Below are positions 7,526 to 16,040 of a DNA stretch of 35,645 bases, in pieces. Source of the DNA: Porticoccus sp963925605 (GTDB taxonomy: Bacteria > Pseudomonadota > Gammaproteobacteria > Pseudomonadales > Porticoccaceae); the NCBI GenBank assembly GCA_963925605.1, contig CAWURY010000023.1, positions 1 to 35,645 of the forward strand. The letters run 5' to 3'. A model generated the notes under the pieces. It saw only the letters and a list, made by a program, of their open reading frames with translations, was not told the origin of the DNA and did not search any database. Position 1 is the stretch's first letter; every line of letters starts with the position of its first letter. The position numbers were made by a program, and so were the translations under genes.

Positions 7526-8806
7526 ATGCAACGATCTCAACAACTATTTAAAGCTGCGCAAGAACACATACCGGGTGGCGTTAATTCTCCCGTAAGAGCC
7601 TTTAAAGCTGTTGGCGGCTCTCCCATATTTTTTGAAAAGGCTGACAAAGCATATCTATTTGATGCTGATGGCAAGCGTTATATAGATTTTATTCAGTCCT
7701 GGGGGCCAATGATTTTAGGGCATGGGCACCCTAAGGTTATTTCGGCAGTAAAAACACAAATGGACAAAGGTATCACTTTTGGTGCGCCTACCGAGCTAGA
7801 AACAAGATTAGCGGACAAGCTTTGCGCTCTTGTGCCAGGAATGGACATGGTTCGTATGGTTAATTCTGGCACTGAGGCTACCATGAGTGCTATTCGTCTA
7901 GCCAGAGGTTTTACTGGTCGCGATAAAATTATAAAGTTTGAAGGCTGCTACCACGGGCACTCCGATTCTCTTTTGGTTAAAGCCGGATCTGGAGCCCTAA
8001 CCATGGGAGTGCCTAGCTCTCCAGGGGTTCCTTCTGTGTTAGCCGATTTAACCATAACGCTAACCTACAATAATATTGATGATGTCAAAAATACCTTTGC
8101 TCAAATTGGCTCTGAAATAGCATGTGTGATCATAGAACCAGTCGCAGGCAACATGAGTTGTATCCCGCCAATTAAAGGTTTTTTGGAGGCTGTGCGCGAA
8201 GAGTGCACTAATTCGGGTACGCTGCTCATTTTCGACGAGGTCATGACCGGGTTTAGAGTCGACGCCCAGTGTGCGGTGGGGCTCTTTGGTATTGATGCTG
8301 ACCTGATTACTCTTGGTAAAGTAATTGGTGGTGGCATGCCGGTGGGGGCGTTTGGAGGCAAACGCCATATCATGAATCAAATTGCACCAGTTGGGCCGAT
8401 CTATCAGGCTGGAACACTTTCAGGAAATCCTGTAGCTATGACGGCTGGATTGGTAACTTTAGAGTTAATTACTCAACCTGGATTCTATGATTCACTGTTC
8501 GCGAAAACTACAAAATTTATCAGGGGTCTTCAAGAGCAAGCAAACAATGCCAATATTTCTATGACCACAAATCATGTGGGTAGTATGTTTGGCTTCTTTT
8601 TTACCGAAGAACCTACTGTAACAAATTACCAGCAGGTTATGGCGTGTGATACTGAGCGTTTTGGTCATTTTTTCCGTGGTATGCTAGATGCTGGCGTCTA
8701 TCTTGCTCCTGCCGCCTATGAAGGCTGCTTCATGTCCGCAGCCCATACAGACGAAGATATAGCATTTGCATTAAATGCGGCAGCGAAGGTATTCAAGCAT
8801 TTATAA
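7526..8806 (+). CDS. hemL: glutamate-1-semialdehyde 2,1-aminomutase
   Basis: PLP enzyme that converts glutamate 1-semialdehyde to 5-aminolevulinate in the C5 tetrapyrrole pathway. The 426-residue product is standard length. The PLP lysine K265 is in TLGKVIGGG, the cofactor aspartate is in FDEVMTGFR (236-244), and NSGTEATM (113-120) and CYHGHSD (141-147) are the usual phosphate and substrate-loop motifs. The Shine-Dalgarno is poor. Its product is the substrate of hemB, the next gene, 77 nt downstream. The C5 route implies glutamyl-tRNA reductase (hemA) elsewhere in the genome. Confidence 0.97.
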   Translation: MQRSQQLFKAAQEHIPGGVNSPVRAFKAVGGSPIFFEKADKAYLFDADGKRYIDFIQSWGPMILGHGHPKVISAVKTQMDKGITFGAPTELETRLADKLCALVPGMDMVRMVNSGTEATMSAIRLARGFTGRDKIIKFEGCYHGHSDSLLVKAGSGALTMGVPSSPGVPSVLADLTITLTYNNIDDVKNTFAQIGSEIACVIIEPVAGNMSCIPPIKGFLEAVREECTNSGTLLIFDEVMTGFRVDAQCAVGLFGIDADLITLGKVIGGGMPVGAFGGKRHIMNQIAPVGPIYQAGTLSGNPVAMTAGLVTLELITQPGFYDSLFAKTTKFIRGLQEQANNANISMTTNHVGSMFGFFFTEEPTVTNYQQVMACDTERFGHFFRGMLDAGVYLAPAAYEGCFMSAAHTDEDIAFALNAAAKVFKHL

Positions 8807-8883
8807 CCTGTAAATATTTGTTTTCTGTATGCTGACAGATAATGATTTATAGCCTACAAGTAAAATTAAGATCCGGAGAAATC

Positions 8884-9897
8884 ATGAGTTTTAATCACAC
8901 CCGAGGAGTATTCCCATATACGCGCATGCGCCGAAATCGAACTGATAACTTCTCACGCCGCCTCATCAGAGAATCTACGCTGACTCCTGATGATTTAATC
9001 TGCCCTTTATTTGCAATAGCGGGCACCAATCGTCGTGAAAAGATACTTTCCATGCCTGGAATAGAAAGGCTTTCTATTGATCTCTTAGTGAAAGAGGCTC
9101 AAATGCTAGTAGATCTTGGTATTCCTGCAATCGCCTTATTTCCTGTTCCTGAACAACAACATAAAACTCTTTTAGCGGAAGAAGCATTCAATCCAGACGG
9201 GTTAGCGCAGCTAGCTACCAGAGCCATTAAGCAGGCAGTTCCAGAGCTAGGAATTATCACTGATGTAGCACTTGACCCTTTTACAGCACACGGCCAGGAT
9301 GGGATCGTTGACCAGAATACCGGCTATGTTTTGAACGACATAACTATCGAGACTCTAGCAAAACAAGCTCTCTCGCATGCCGAGGCAGGTGCAGATATTG
9401 TTGCTCCATCAGATATGATGGATGGACGTATCAGATATATTCGAGAAAACCTAGAAGAATCCGGATATGCCAATACACGTATCATGGCCTATTCTGCCAA
9501 ATACGCTTCTAGCTACTATGGACCTTTTCGAGAGGCTATAGGCTCTGCCAAAAATATTAAAAATGCAGAAAAAATAACCTATCAGATAGACCCATCCAAC
9601 ACAAACGAAGCACTACATGAATGTGCGTTAGATCTGGAAGAAGGGGCAGATATGATTATGGTCAAACCCGGTATGCCCTACCTGGATATAGTGCGCAGAG
9701 TGAAAGAAGAGCTTAAAGCACCTACATTTGCATACCAAGTGAGCGGGGAATATGCCATGCATGTAGCAGCATTCGAAAATGGCTGGCTTCATCGAGAAAA
9801 GGTAATAATTGAATCTCTTTTGTGTTTTAAGAGAGCTGGAGCTGATGGAATTTTAACCTATTTTGCTAAAGAGGCCGCCAAGATACTCAACAAGTAA
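8884..9897 (+). CDS. hemB: delta-aminolevulinic acid dehydratase (porphobilinogen synthase)
   Basis: Condenses two 5-aminolevulinates to porphobilinogen. The 337-residue product carries both Schiff-base lysines: K206 in MAYSAKYAS and K261 in MIMVKPGMPYLD. At the site where zinc enzymes have three cysteines, it reads DVALDPFTAHGQDG (127-140) with no cysteine, as in the magnesium-type Pseudomonas enzyme; it should therefore not need zinc there. I chose the ATG at 8884 because GGAG stands 6 nt upstream; an ATG 14 codons earlier (8842) lacks this. The gene converges on a TIGR02647 gene, with a hairpin between. Confidence 0.96.
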   Translation: MSFNHTRGVFPYTRMRRNRTDNFSRRLIRESTLTPDDLICPLFAIAGTNRREKILSMPGIERLSIDLLVKEAQMLVDLGIPAIALFPVPEQQHKTLLAEEAFNPDGLAQLATRAIKQAVPELGIITDVALDPFTAHGQDGIVDQNTGYVLNDITIETLAKQALSHAEAGADIVAPSDMMDGRIRYIRENLEESGYANTRIMAYSAKYASSYYGPFREAIGSAKNIKNAEKITYQIDPSNTNEALHECALDLEEGADMIMVKPGMPYLDIVRRVKEELKAPTFAYQVSGEYAMHVAAFENGWLHREKVIIESLLCFKRAGADGILTYFAKEAAKILNK

Positions 9898-9916
9898 ATT
9901 AAAAACTATTATTTTC

Positions 9917-9946
9917 AATACAAACAGACAAGAGTCTGCTTGTATT
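9917..9946. terminator. hairpin between convergent hemB and TIGR02647 gene
   Basis: AATACAAACAGAC (9917-9929) pairs with GTCTGCTTGTATT (9934-9946) around an AAGA loop, a 13-bp stem with one mismatch. Both genes end here from opposite sides, so it could stop both transcripts. The T tracts on either side are short or broken, so efficient intrinsic termination is not certain. Confidence 0.6.
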
Positions 9947-9952
9947 TAAAGA

Positions 9953-10186
9953 TTAATCTTCTAGAATTTTCAAAAGAGTTTGCGCATGCCCGGCTGCAAC
10001 TATCCCTAGATCTGTTAAATAACCCCCGTCGAGATGATCAGTTAACCCTTTATGAAACAGTCTGGCTGCCGCGTTTATCGAGTCCGAAGAAGCCTCTTGC
10101 TCGTGTATCTTTAGGCCGTATGTCTTTGATTTCAGGCTAAACTGATTTAACAGCCTGATCTCTTCCATTTTGTCACTAAGATTCAT
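9953..10186 (-). CDS. TIGR02647 family small protein
   Basis: A 77-residue protein of the conserved TIGR02647 family, known from Pseudomonas and relatives and sometimes labelled DNA-binding; its function is not established. The family-typical C-terminal half is clear: AAARLFHKGLTDHLDGGYLTD followed by LGIVAAGHAQTLLKIL. This looks like a small winged-helix or MarR-like wing, but no catalytic residue is evident. I chose the ATG at 10186, which has AGGA upstream and aligns with Pseudomonas starts; an ATG four codons earlier (10198) has no proper spacing. It follows gcvH by about 75 nt and may be cotranscribed. Confidence 0.8.
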   Translation of the reverse strand: MNLSDKMEEIRLLNQFSLKSKTYGLKIHEQEASSDSINAAARLFHKGLTDHLDGGYLTDLGIVAAGHAQTLLKILED

Positions 10187-10261
10187 CTTATTTTCCATCC
10201 TGCTGTAGCAATTAGCATCAATAGTAGTGCTTTTAGACTGCCTTTGTAGCGTGAACTCTAA

Positions 10262-10651
10262 TTAGCTATCAGCAGCCAAAGACTCGTATTCCTCAGCATC
10301 CATTAAATTAATGAACTCAGTTGGATCTGATATTTTCACCCTAAAGAACCAACCACTATCATATGGCGAACTATTAATAATTTCGGGCTCATCTTCTAGC
10401 AGCGCGTTAATTGCAACTACTTCTCCAGAAATAGGCGCATAAATATCTGAAGCTGCTTTAACGGACTCTACGACTCCAGCTTCTCCTCCTGCAGTAATGT
10501 TCATTCCGAGCTGTGGCAGCTCAACATAAACAACATCCCCAAGACTTTCTTGCGCATGCTCGCTTATGCCTATTGTTGCTGTGCCGTCCCCTTCATCACG
10601 AACCCATTCATGGCTAGCGGCGTATTTTAAACCGGATGGAGCTTTGTTCAT
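10262..10651 (-). CDS. gcvH: glycine cleavage system H protein
   Basis: Lipoyl carrier protein that shuttles the aminomethyl group between the P, T and L proteins of glycine cleavage; in many bacteria it is also a lipoyl donor or relay. The 129-residue product has the lipoylation lysine K65 in VVESVKAASDIY, and SHEWVR and GDVVYVELP as in E. coli GcvH. The ATG at 10651 has AAGGA 7 nt upstream, better than a start 15 codons earlier. In E. coli ubiI is followed by gcvT-gcvH-gcvP, but here gcvT and gcvP are absent and gcvH has its own spacer and likely promoter. Confidence 0.95.
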   Translation of the reverse strand: MNKAPSGLKYAASHEWVRDEGDGTATIGISEHAQESLGDVVYVELPQLGMNITAGGEAGVVESVKAASDIYAPISGEVVAINALLEDEPEIINSSPYDSGWFFRVKISDPTEFINLMDAEEYESLAADS

Positions 10652-10753
10652 TGCAATTTCCTTATTCCACTTCTTGATTTCTGGTCGTTTGACCAAAACG
10701 ATATGACTTTAAAAAAATATTAAAGATTCTAACCCTGATTAACCCTAAACTAA

Positions 10754-10782
10754 AGTATAACTATTGAGCTAACTGTACTTAA
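10754..10782 (-). promoter_or_regulatory. candidate gcvH promoter
   Basis: On the minus strand TTAAGT (10777-10782) and TATACT (10754-10759) are 17 bp apart, directly after the end of ubiI and about 100 nt before gcvH. The leader that follows shows no glycine-riboswitch features that I can recognise. Motif evidence only. Confidence 0.4.
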
Positions 10783-10791
10783 AAACACACG

Positions 10792-12024
10792 CTATAAAAT
10801 CCCCATCGCTTCTTTCGCAATTTTATTTTTAATAAAACCAAGCTTATTTATAAGCTTCATGCCGTCATTGCGTAGTAACCGCATAGGCAAGTGTTGATCT
10901 TCAAATAACCTCTTCAAGCCCTCCATTACAGCCATCATACCGAGATTATAAGGCTTTCTATTGCGCTGATAACGACGAAGCGCCAAAAAATTACCCGGAG
11001 ATAATTTTCGACATAATGCACCCTCTATTTCCTTAACTAACGCTATTGCATCTTGAATTCCTAAATTAACTCCCTGTCCAGCTAGCGGATGTATGGTATG
11101 TGCGGCATCTCCTATTAGTGCAATTCCTGGCATAACATAATCTATTGCGTGCCTTTGCTTAAGTGCAAAACTAGAGCGCTTTTTAACTTTGGTTATTTTT
11201 CCTAAACAGCCACCACCTGCCAACTCCAAAGCTTCGCAAAAGGCAAGATCATCAAGTAACATCAATTTTTCTGCTACGGAATTTTTCTGAGACCAAACGA
11301 TAGAGCAGTGATGAGAGTTCCCTATCTCTATCTGAAGAGGCAAAAAAGCTAACGGTCCATCCGGCAAAAATCTCTGTCTGGCCGTAAAATTATGGGCTTT
11401 TTCCGTAACGACGCTAGTGACGATGGCGTGATGCCCATAATTCCATTCTCGCAACTGGAAACCGCATAAATCACGCACCTTGGATTCGCCTCCATCAGCC
11501 GCGACCAGAAGCTTTGTTTTTATAGTGGTTCCGTCGCTTAGAGTGAGAGTTGTTACTTCTGACTGTCTTGACGAAGACTTTTGATCTACATCTACAACCA
11601 TTGCGGGACATAGTAACTCGACATTTTCTAGCTCTTCAATTCGATGCAAAACACTTTTAATAATCAAGCTATTTTCTACAATATGACCCAGGCTAGACTG
11701 ACGGATATCTTTACAATCGAACTCAATATTTCCAGTCCCGTCAGACTCCCATATCTCCATTCGCTGGTAAGGACAAACGCGCTGGCTAGCAATACTACTC
11801 CACACTCCTATATCTTCGAGAAGGTGTCGAGAAGATTCGGTTAATGCCACCACCCTAGGATTAAAACTTGATTTAATATCGAGATTTTTAAAGGGCTTTG
11901 CTTCAAGGATAGCTATTTTTAAATTCACGCAATTCGAGTGTTGGCGGGTTGCTAGCAATGAGGCAAAAATTAGCCCCACTATCCCAGCCCCAGAAACAAC
12001 AACATCATACTCTTTGTCATCCAT
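10792..12024 (-). CDS. ubiI: 2-octaprenylphenol hydroxylase UbiI-type FAD monooxygenase
   Basis: Flavoprotein hydroxylase of ubiquinone synthesis (UbiH/UbiF/VisC family). Its place after ubiH matches E. coli ubiI (visC), which hydroxylates ring position C5. The 410-residue product has the FAD dinucleotide fold GAGIVG (13-18), NPRVVALT (about 55-62, the DxRxxALS equivalent with N for D), a mid-protein VAADGG and the GDAAHTIHPLAGQGVNLG motif (about 305-322). The start is the ATG at 12024, whose A is the last base of the ubiH stop (TGATG), so translation is coupled; a GTG directly before it is possible. Which carbon it hydroxylates cannot be fixed from sequence alone. Confidence 0.9.
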   Translation of the reverse strand: MDDKEYDVVVSGAGIVGLIFASLLATRQHSNCVNLKIAILEAKPFKNLDIKSSFNPRVVALTESSRHLLEDIGVWSSIASQRVCPYQRMEIWESDGTGNIEFDCKDIRQSSLGHIVENSLIIKSVLHRIEELENVELLCPAMVVDVDQKSSSRQSEVTTLTLSDGTTIKTKLLVAADGGESKVRDLCGFQLREWNYGHHAIVTSVVTEKAHNFTARQRFLPDGPLAFLPLQIEIGNSHHCSIVWSQKNSVAEKLMLLDDLAFCEALELAGGGCLGKITKVKKRSSFALKQRHAIDYVMPGIALIGDAAHTIHPLAGQGVNLGIQDAIALVKEIEGALCRKLSPGNFLALRRYQRNRKPYNLGMMAVMEGLKRLFEDQHLPMRLLRNDGMKLINKLGFIKNKIAKEAMGIL

Positions 12025-13334
12025 CACTTTATTTCCGTATCAGGCATAAGAGCGCCTAATGGTCTAGAATTAGCCAGTTCATGTCCTCTGGTCTGAAGCC
12101 CCATACCTAATTGCGTAAAACTTCTCCTGCATAAAGGAAGGACATCTAGTGCCAGTAGCCCAATATTTCTTGCCAGCACCATAGGAAAAGTTCTGTTACC
12201 GAATATTCTAGGCAATAAATCACTCAATAAGATTGTTCTCTCTTGATCTAATTTCTGATTATTAAGATAGCCTTCTAGTACGCTATATTCCCCCAATGAA
12301 GAATTGCCTTCTAGGGCTGCCCTCCCTAGCTCATTAGCCAGCATAGCCACATCACGCAACGCTAAATTGAAACCTTGTCCTGCAACTGGGTGTAAAGAAT
12401 GCGCAGCATTACCAACAATCACAACATTACTGCGGACTTGCTCATTGCTAGTGACTAGCTGCACAGGAAAGCTGTAACGCGTACCAACTCGTTGAAGTGT
12501 TCCCAGCCTGTAACCAAAGCATAATTGTAATTCTTTCAGGAATGCATCTTCAGATTCTAATAATAATTTTTCAGCTTGAATTGGAGAGACTGTCCAGACT
12601 AGCGCAACACGATAGTCTCCATCTATCGATTCCAGCGGCAGCATAGCTATAGGCCCAGAACTAGAAAATCGCTCGTAGGCAATACCAAAATGGTCCTGAG
12701 ATAATGAAATATTCGCTACAATAGCCACTTGTCCGTAATCTGTTGCAGTAAAATCAATACCTAGCATATTCCGAGTTTCCGACTTAGCACCATCTGCGAT
12801 TACTAAAAGCTTTGAGCTCACTTCTCTGCTTGTGTTGACCCCAGTCATGGAGATAGAGAACTGCATACCGCCTTTTACAGCTTTAAGTCCAGCTATCTTT
12901 GCTGAATCAACAATCTCAATATCTTCAGCTTTTATTAATGCTGCTGATAAAGCAGAGTTAATCCATCTATTTTCAACAACATAACCTAGAGCGGGCAAAT
13001 TTTGATCTTCGGCACACAATCTAGCGCTACCTGGGTAACCTTGATCAGAAACATGCACTTCACTTATTTCGGTAAGCTTAACGCTCAGATCCTCCCACAA
13101 TCCAAGGATCCCAAAGATCTCACGGCTACTTTGCGAAAGAGCTGTAGAACGGGCATCAAAATACGATTCCAGGCCATCAATAGGGGGGGCCGTCTGCACT
13201 GGCAGAGCATCCACGATCTGAATGCGCCAACCGCAATTACAAGAAGACAAAAGTAAAGCCAGGCTAGCTCCAACCATGCCACCGCCAATGATTGAAATAT
13301 CAACATGTTGCCGAATTAGCGACTGGTTAGGCAT
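12024..13334 (-). CDS. ubiH: 2-octaprenyl-6-methoxyphenol hydroxylase UbiH
   Basis: FAD-dependent aromatic hydroxylase of ubiquinone synthesis, by family the C1 hydroxylase. The 436-residue product has GGGMVG (17-22), the family signature DARSTALS (60-67), VIADGAKSETR and GNAAHSLHPVAGQGFNL (308-324). It lies 20 nt after pepP and overlaps ubiI by one base, so ygfB, pepP, ubiH and ubiI look like one operon, as in E. coli. UbiH, UbiI and relatives act in the soluble Ubi complex near the membrane; no membrane helix is seen. Length is about 40 residues above E. coli UbiH, with the excess spread in loops. Confidence 0.93.
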   Translation of the reverse strand: MPNQSLIRQHVDISIIGGGMVGASLALLLSSCNCGWRIQIVDALPVQTAPPIDGLESYFDARSTALSQSSREIFGILGLWEDLSVKLTEISEVHVSDQGYPGSARLCAEDQNLPALGYVVENRWINSALSAALIKAEDIEIVDSAKIAGLKAVKGGMQFSISMTGVNTSREVSSKLLVIADGAKSETRNMLGIDFTATDYGQVAIVANISLSQDHFGIAYERFSSSGPIAMLPLESIDGDYRVALVWTVSPIQAEKLLLESEDAFLKELQLCFGYRLGTLQRVGTRYSFPVQLVTSNEQVRSNVVIVGNAAHSLHPVAGQGFNLALRDVAMLANELGRAALEGNSSLGEYSVLEGYLNNQKLDQERTILLSDLLPRIFGNRTFPMVLARNIGLLALDVLPLCRRSFTQLGMGLQTRGHELANSRPLGALMPDTEIK

Positions 13335-13354
13335 ATTCTTATCGACCCTATTTG

Positions 13355-14668
13355 CTACTTTGAAGCCATTAGCGCTTCAATCTCTAATATGGTTTTGGGT
13401 GCATCGCTGGATAGCACCTTAGGGGCATTTTCTGTAACCAGCACATCATCCTCAATGCGAACACCAATTCCACGCCAACGTTTATCAACATTTTGGTTAT
13501 CTGGAGAAATATAAATTCCTGGCTCCACTGTAGCCACCATACCTGGTTGAAGCGCTCGCCATTCTTCATTTATTTTGTAATTGCCCACATCATGCACATC
13601 CATACCCAACCAATGGCCAGCTCGATGCATATAGAAATCACTATACTTTTTAGTCTCGATTAGCTCGCTAAGCTCGCCGTCAAGAATACCTATATCACGC
13701 AATCCTTCGGTAATAATCTTTACTGTAGTCTTGTGAGAATCATTCCAGAAATTATTGCTGGAACAAGCCGCTATCGCTGCCATTTGAGCTTCTAGAACTA
13801 TGTCATAAATTACTTTCTGCTCATCTGTATACTTTCCGTTAACAGGAAAAGTTCGAGTTATATCTGCAGCATAATTTTGTAGCTCACAGCCGGCATCAAT
13901 TAATACCAAATCTCCATTTTTCAGTTTTGAACTGTTTTCTACATAATGAAGAACACAACCATTGACGCCGCCGCCAACGATAGTTCCGTAAGCAGGGGAG
14001 CTGGCTCCGGCCATGGCAAACTCATGTTCAATTTCCGCTTGCAGTTGATACTCATAGATCCCTGGAGCGCAGCTTTTCATTGCTCGGCAATGAGCTCGCG
14101 CAGAAATAGTTGCGGCCTGCTCCATGATCTTTTGCTCTTCTGTGCTCTTAAACAAACGCAACTCATGGAGCAGTTGTTCCAGATTCAAAAACAACTCTAC
14201 AGATGAACCTGTCGAGCCAGCATTACCTCTGTTATTTTTCACTTTTTTTGTCAAAAAAGAATCGAAGTTAGTGTCTTTACCGAGGGTGTAATAAATCTTT
14301 CCTCGGCCTTCAAGCAACTTTGGTAAAATTTCATCGATACTTTCAATAGGAAAGGCATCATCAGCACCATACTTTAGGCGAGCACCTTCCGGTCCGGCTC
14401 GGCGTCCGTCCCATATTTCTCTTTCCTCATTTCTGTCTCGACAAAACATCAAAAATTGCTGCTGCTCTCGACCGGATATCAAAATTAGCACAGACTCTGG
14501 TTCTGCAAATCCAGTTAGGTAAAAAAAATCGCTATCCTGGCGATAAGGATAAAGCACATCCCTATTGCGAGATCTCTCAGGTGCTGCCGAAAGAATGGCG
14601 ATGCTATTATTGGGCATCATCGACATCAACTGACGTCTTCGCCGATCAAACTCTTGATTCGTAATCAT
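13355..14668 (-). CDS. pepP: Xaa-Pro aminopeptidase (aminopeptidase P)
   Basis: Dimanganese peptidase (M24B) that removes an N-terminal residue preceding proline. The 437-residue product has all five metal ligands of E. coli PepP at nearly the same numbers: D258 (VLIDAGCE), D269 (ADITRTFPVNG), H352 (HWLGMDVHDVG), E382 (VEPGIYIS) and E406 (VRIEDDVLVT). The N-terminal AMP_N domain starts with the typical QEFDRRRRQL and YRQDSDFFYLTGF. The Shine-Dalgarno before the ATG is weak. It lies between ygfB and ubiH; this order is conserved but the functional link is not known. Confidence 0.97.
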   Translation of the reverse strand: MITNQEFDRRRRQLMSMMPNNSIAILSAAPERSRNRDVLYPYRQDSDFFYLTGFAEPESVLILISGREQQQFLMFCRDRNEEREIWDGRRAGPEGARLKYGADDAFPIESIDEILPKLLEGRGKIYYTLGKDTNFDSFLTKKVKNNRGNAGSTGSSVELFLNLEQLLHELRLFKSTEEQKIMEQAATISARAHCRAMKSCAPGIYEYQLQAEIEHEFAMAGASSPAYGTIVGGGVNGCVLHYVENSSKLKNGDLVLIDAGCELQNYAADITRTFPVNGKYTDEQKVIYDIVLEAQMAAIAACSSNNFWNDSHKTTVKIITEGLRDIGILDGELSELIETKKYSDFYMHRAGHWLGMDVHDVGNYKINEEWRALQPGMVATVEPGIYISPDNQNVDKRWRGIGVRIEDDVLVTENAPKVLSSDAPKTILEIEALMASK

Positions 14669-14713
14669 TGTGTATTTTTATTTCTCAAAAAATATTATCT
14701 GGAAAAGTGTAAT

Positions 14714-15292
14714 TTAAGAATGACTTCTATCTAATGATAGCGCTTGTAAATCAATCTTATCGCGGACACTCATCTCTCCGCAAATAGTTGCTACTGCAAC
14801 TCTAATATACTCAACTAGCTCAATATAGCTAGCCTCGTTGTCATCGTCATCTCCACCATCTCTCTCATCTAAAAGCTGTACATTAGAAATAGATACCAAA
14901 TCATTCAAGGCTTCTGCTGTATTACCAAGAGACTCTTTTTTTAAGGATGATCTGACATTTCCCAACCCATAAAGGAATCCCTGACACCACTCACTTAATG
15001 AAACCAGTCGCTCATTCAAAGAAAAGTCATCGTCAGGAAGTAATGGTGAAAATTGAAAATCAGTGCTATTTATCTGGTCTACAGAAAATCGATACAAGTC
15101 AATTAGCGTATCGCCCAAGTCTTCTACCCTTTCAGGCTGAATATCAAGAAACCCTGCCACAGTCGTCGCCAAGAAATCTTCAGAAAAAAACTCTCTACCG
15201 CTGATTTCTCCACACAGAAAACCATGTAACTCCGCCGGACTACCTATTAAGTTCGCTCGAATAAAGGCATCAGCAATTTCATCATAATCCAT
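14714..15292 (-). CDS. ygfB: UPF0149 family protein YgfB
   Basis: A 192-residue acidic protein of the YecA/YgfB (UPF0149) family. In Pseudomonas a YgfB homologue affects expression of the ampDh3 amidase and beta-lactam resistance; here function is inferred from family only. Family hallmarks are AELHGFLCG (near 21-29), WCQGFLYGLG (about 105-114), a run of aspartates, and the YIELVEYIRVAVATI helix near the C-terminus. No SEC-C zinc tail is present. I chose the ATG at 15292; a GTG four codons earlier (15304) is in frame. It is first of the minus-strand operon with pepP, ubiH and ubiI. Confidence 0.9.
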   Translation of the reverse strand: MDYDEIADAFIRANLIGSPAELHGFLCGEISGREFFSEDFLATTVAGFLDIQPERVEDLGDTLIDLYRFSVDQINSTDFQFSPLLPDDDFSLNERLVSLSEWCQGFLYGLGNVRSSLKKESLGNTAEALNDLVSISNVQLLDERDGGDDDDNEASYIELVEYIRVAVATICGEMSVRDKIDLQALSLDRSHS

Positions 15293-15434
15293 TATTATTA
15301 GCACTTACATTGTTAAAAACAGTGCCTTATCCTATCACTCTTGAGGAAAGCAAGCACCTCAGATCAGACGATTAACAAAAAAATCATTCCATACATTTAG
15401 TTAGCTTCTTTTTAACGAATTAACTTTAAGTTTG

Positions 15435-15463
15435 TTGACCAATCCATAGGTGCGCAATTATAG
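15435..15463 (+). promoter_or_regulatory. promoter for the TIGR02449-zapA-6S unit
   Basis: TTGACC (15435-15440) and TTATAG (15458-15463) are 17 bp apart, giving a good sigma70 promoter about 30 nt before the first gene. The near-palindrome GTTAACCATGGTAAC (15463-15477) begins at the -10 and spans the expected start site, a position where a repressor would act. Confidence 0.65.
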
Positions 15464-15495
15464 TTAACCATGGTAACTTAGCCGTGGGCGGGTAA

Positions 15496-15702
15496 ATGTC
15501 AGAGGATCTAGAGAAAATTGAGCATAAAATAGATCGCATTATTGCTATATGCGTTCAATTGAAAAAAGAAAATCTGTCTCTTAAAAAAAGAGAGTCTGGC
15601 TTACTACTGGAGCGAAGCAGGCTTCTGGAAAAAAGCGAAATGACTCGAAATCGCTTGAAGCAGATGATCATGAGGCTAAAAAACCTCAATAATGAGAACT
15701 AA
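15496..15702 (+). CDS. TIGR02449 family coiled-coil protein
   Basis: A 68-residue, wholly helical, highly charged protein with a continuous heptad pattern (leucines and isoleucines in IEHKIDRII, LSLKKRESGLLLERSRLLEK), so a coiled coil. It matches the TIGR02449 family found just upstream of zapA in Pseudomonas and sometimes compared with ZapB. A role in Z-ring organisation is plausible from linkage and shape, but not shown by any motif. zapA follows after 6 nt, so the two are cotranscribed. Confidence 0.85.
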   Translation: MSEDLEKIEHKIDRIIAICVQLKKENLSLKKRESGLLLERSRLLEKSEMTRNRLKQMIMRLKNLNNEN

Positions 15703-15708
15703 AAAATC

Positions 15709-16017
15709 GTGAACCAACAAACAGTTAATATCCATATTTTAGACAAAGACTATCAGGTAAGTTGTCCTCTAGAAGAGCATACCGCGCTCATGGAGTCTGC
15801 GAAAAAACTTGATGAGCAAATGCGAGCCATCCGTAATAGTGGTAGTGTTATTGGTGCTGAAAGAATTGCCGTAATGGCGGCATTGAATCTGACCCATGAA
15901 ATTTCTAAACTCGAAATTAAACTTACTGCAGGAGGTTTTTCCAGTAAACTTATGCTAGATCTCGATAAAAAAGTTTCTGCCGCCCTCCAAAGTCTGGAAG
16001 AATCGTCCACTTTATAA
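15709..16017 (+). CDS. zapA: cell division protein ZapA
   Basis: Small protein that bundles FtsZ filaments at the division site. The 102-residue product has the usual beta-hairpin start (VNIHILDKDYQVSCP), LMESAKKLDEQM, and the ERIAVMAALNLTHEISKLE helix, then a C-terminal coiled coil. The start is a GTG at 15709, with a weak GAGAA upstream, consistent with translational dependence on the gene 6 nt before it. 6S RNA begins about 24 nt after its stop. Confidence 0.93.
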   Translation: MNQQTVNIHILDKDYQVSCPLEEHTALMESAKKLDEQMRAIRNSGSVIGAERIAVMAALNLTHEISKLEIKLTAGGFSSKLMLDLDKKVSAALQSLEESSTL

Positions 16018-16028
16018 TCCCTTCAGGG

Positions 16029-16034
16029 TATAAT
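16029..16034 (+). promoter_or_regulatory. -10 element for 6S RNA
   Basis: A perfect TATAAT lies 6-7 nt before the predicted 6S RNA start (about 16041). The matching -35 position overlaps the end of zapA and is poor. A second TATAAT (16013-16018) overlaps the zapA stop codon and could give a longer precursor, as E. coli uses two 6S promoters. Confidence 0.5.
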
Positions 16035-16040
16035 ACTTTT

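Noticed and set aside
8060..8380. 106-residue minus-strand frame opposite hemL
   Set aside because: Shadow of hemL, which is intact and conserved across this stretch.
10652..10753. Glycine riboswitch before gcvH
   Set aside because: The leader is about 100 nt, A/T-rich and without the tandem conserved glycine-aptamer elements.
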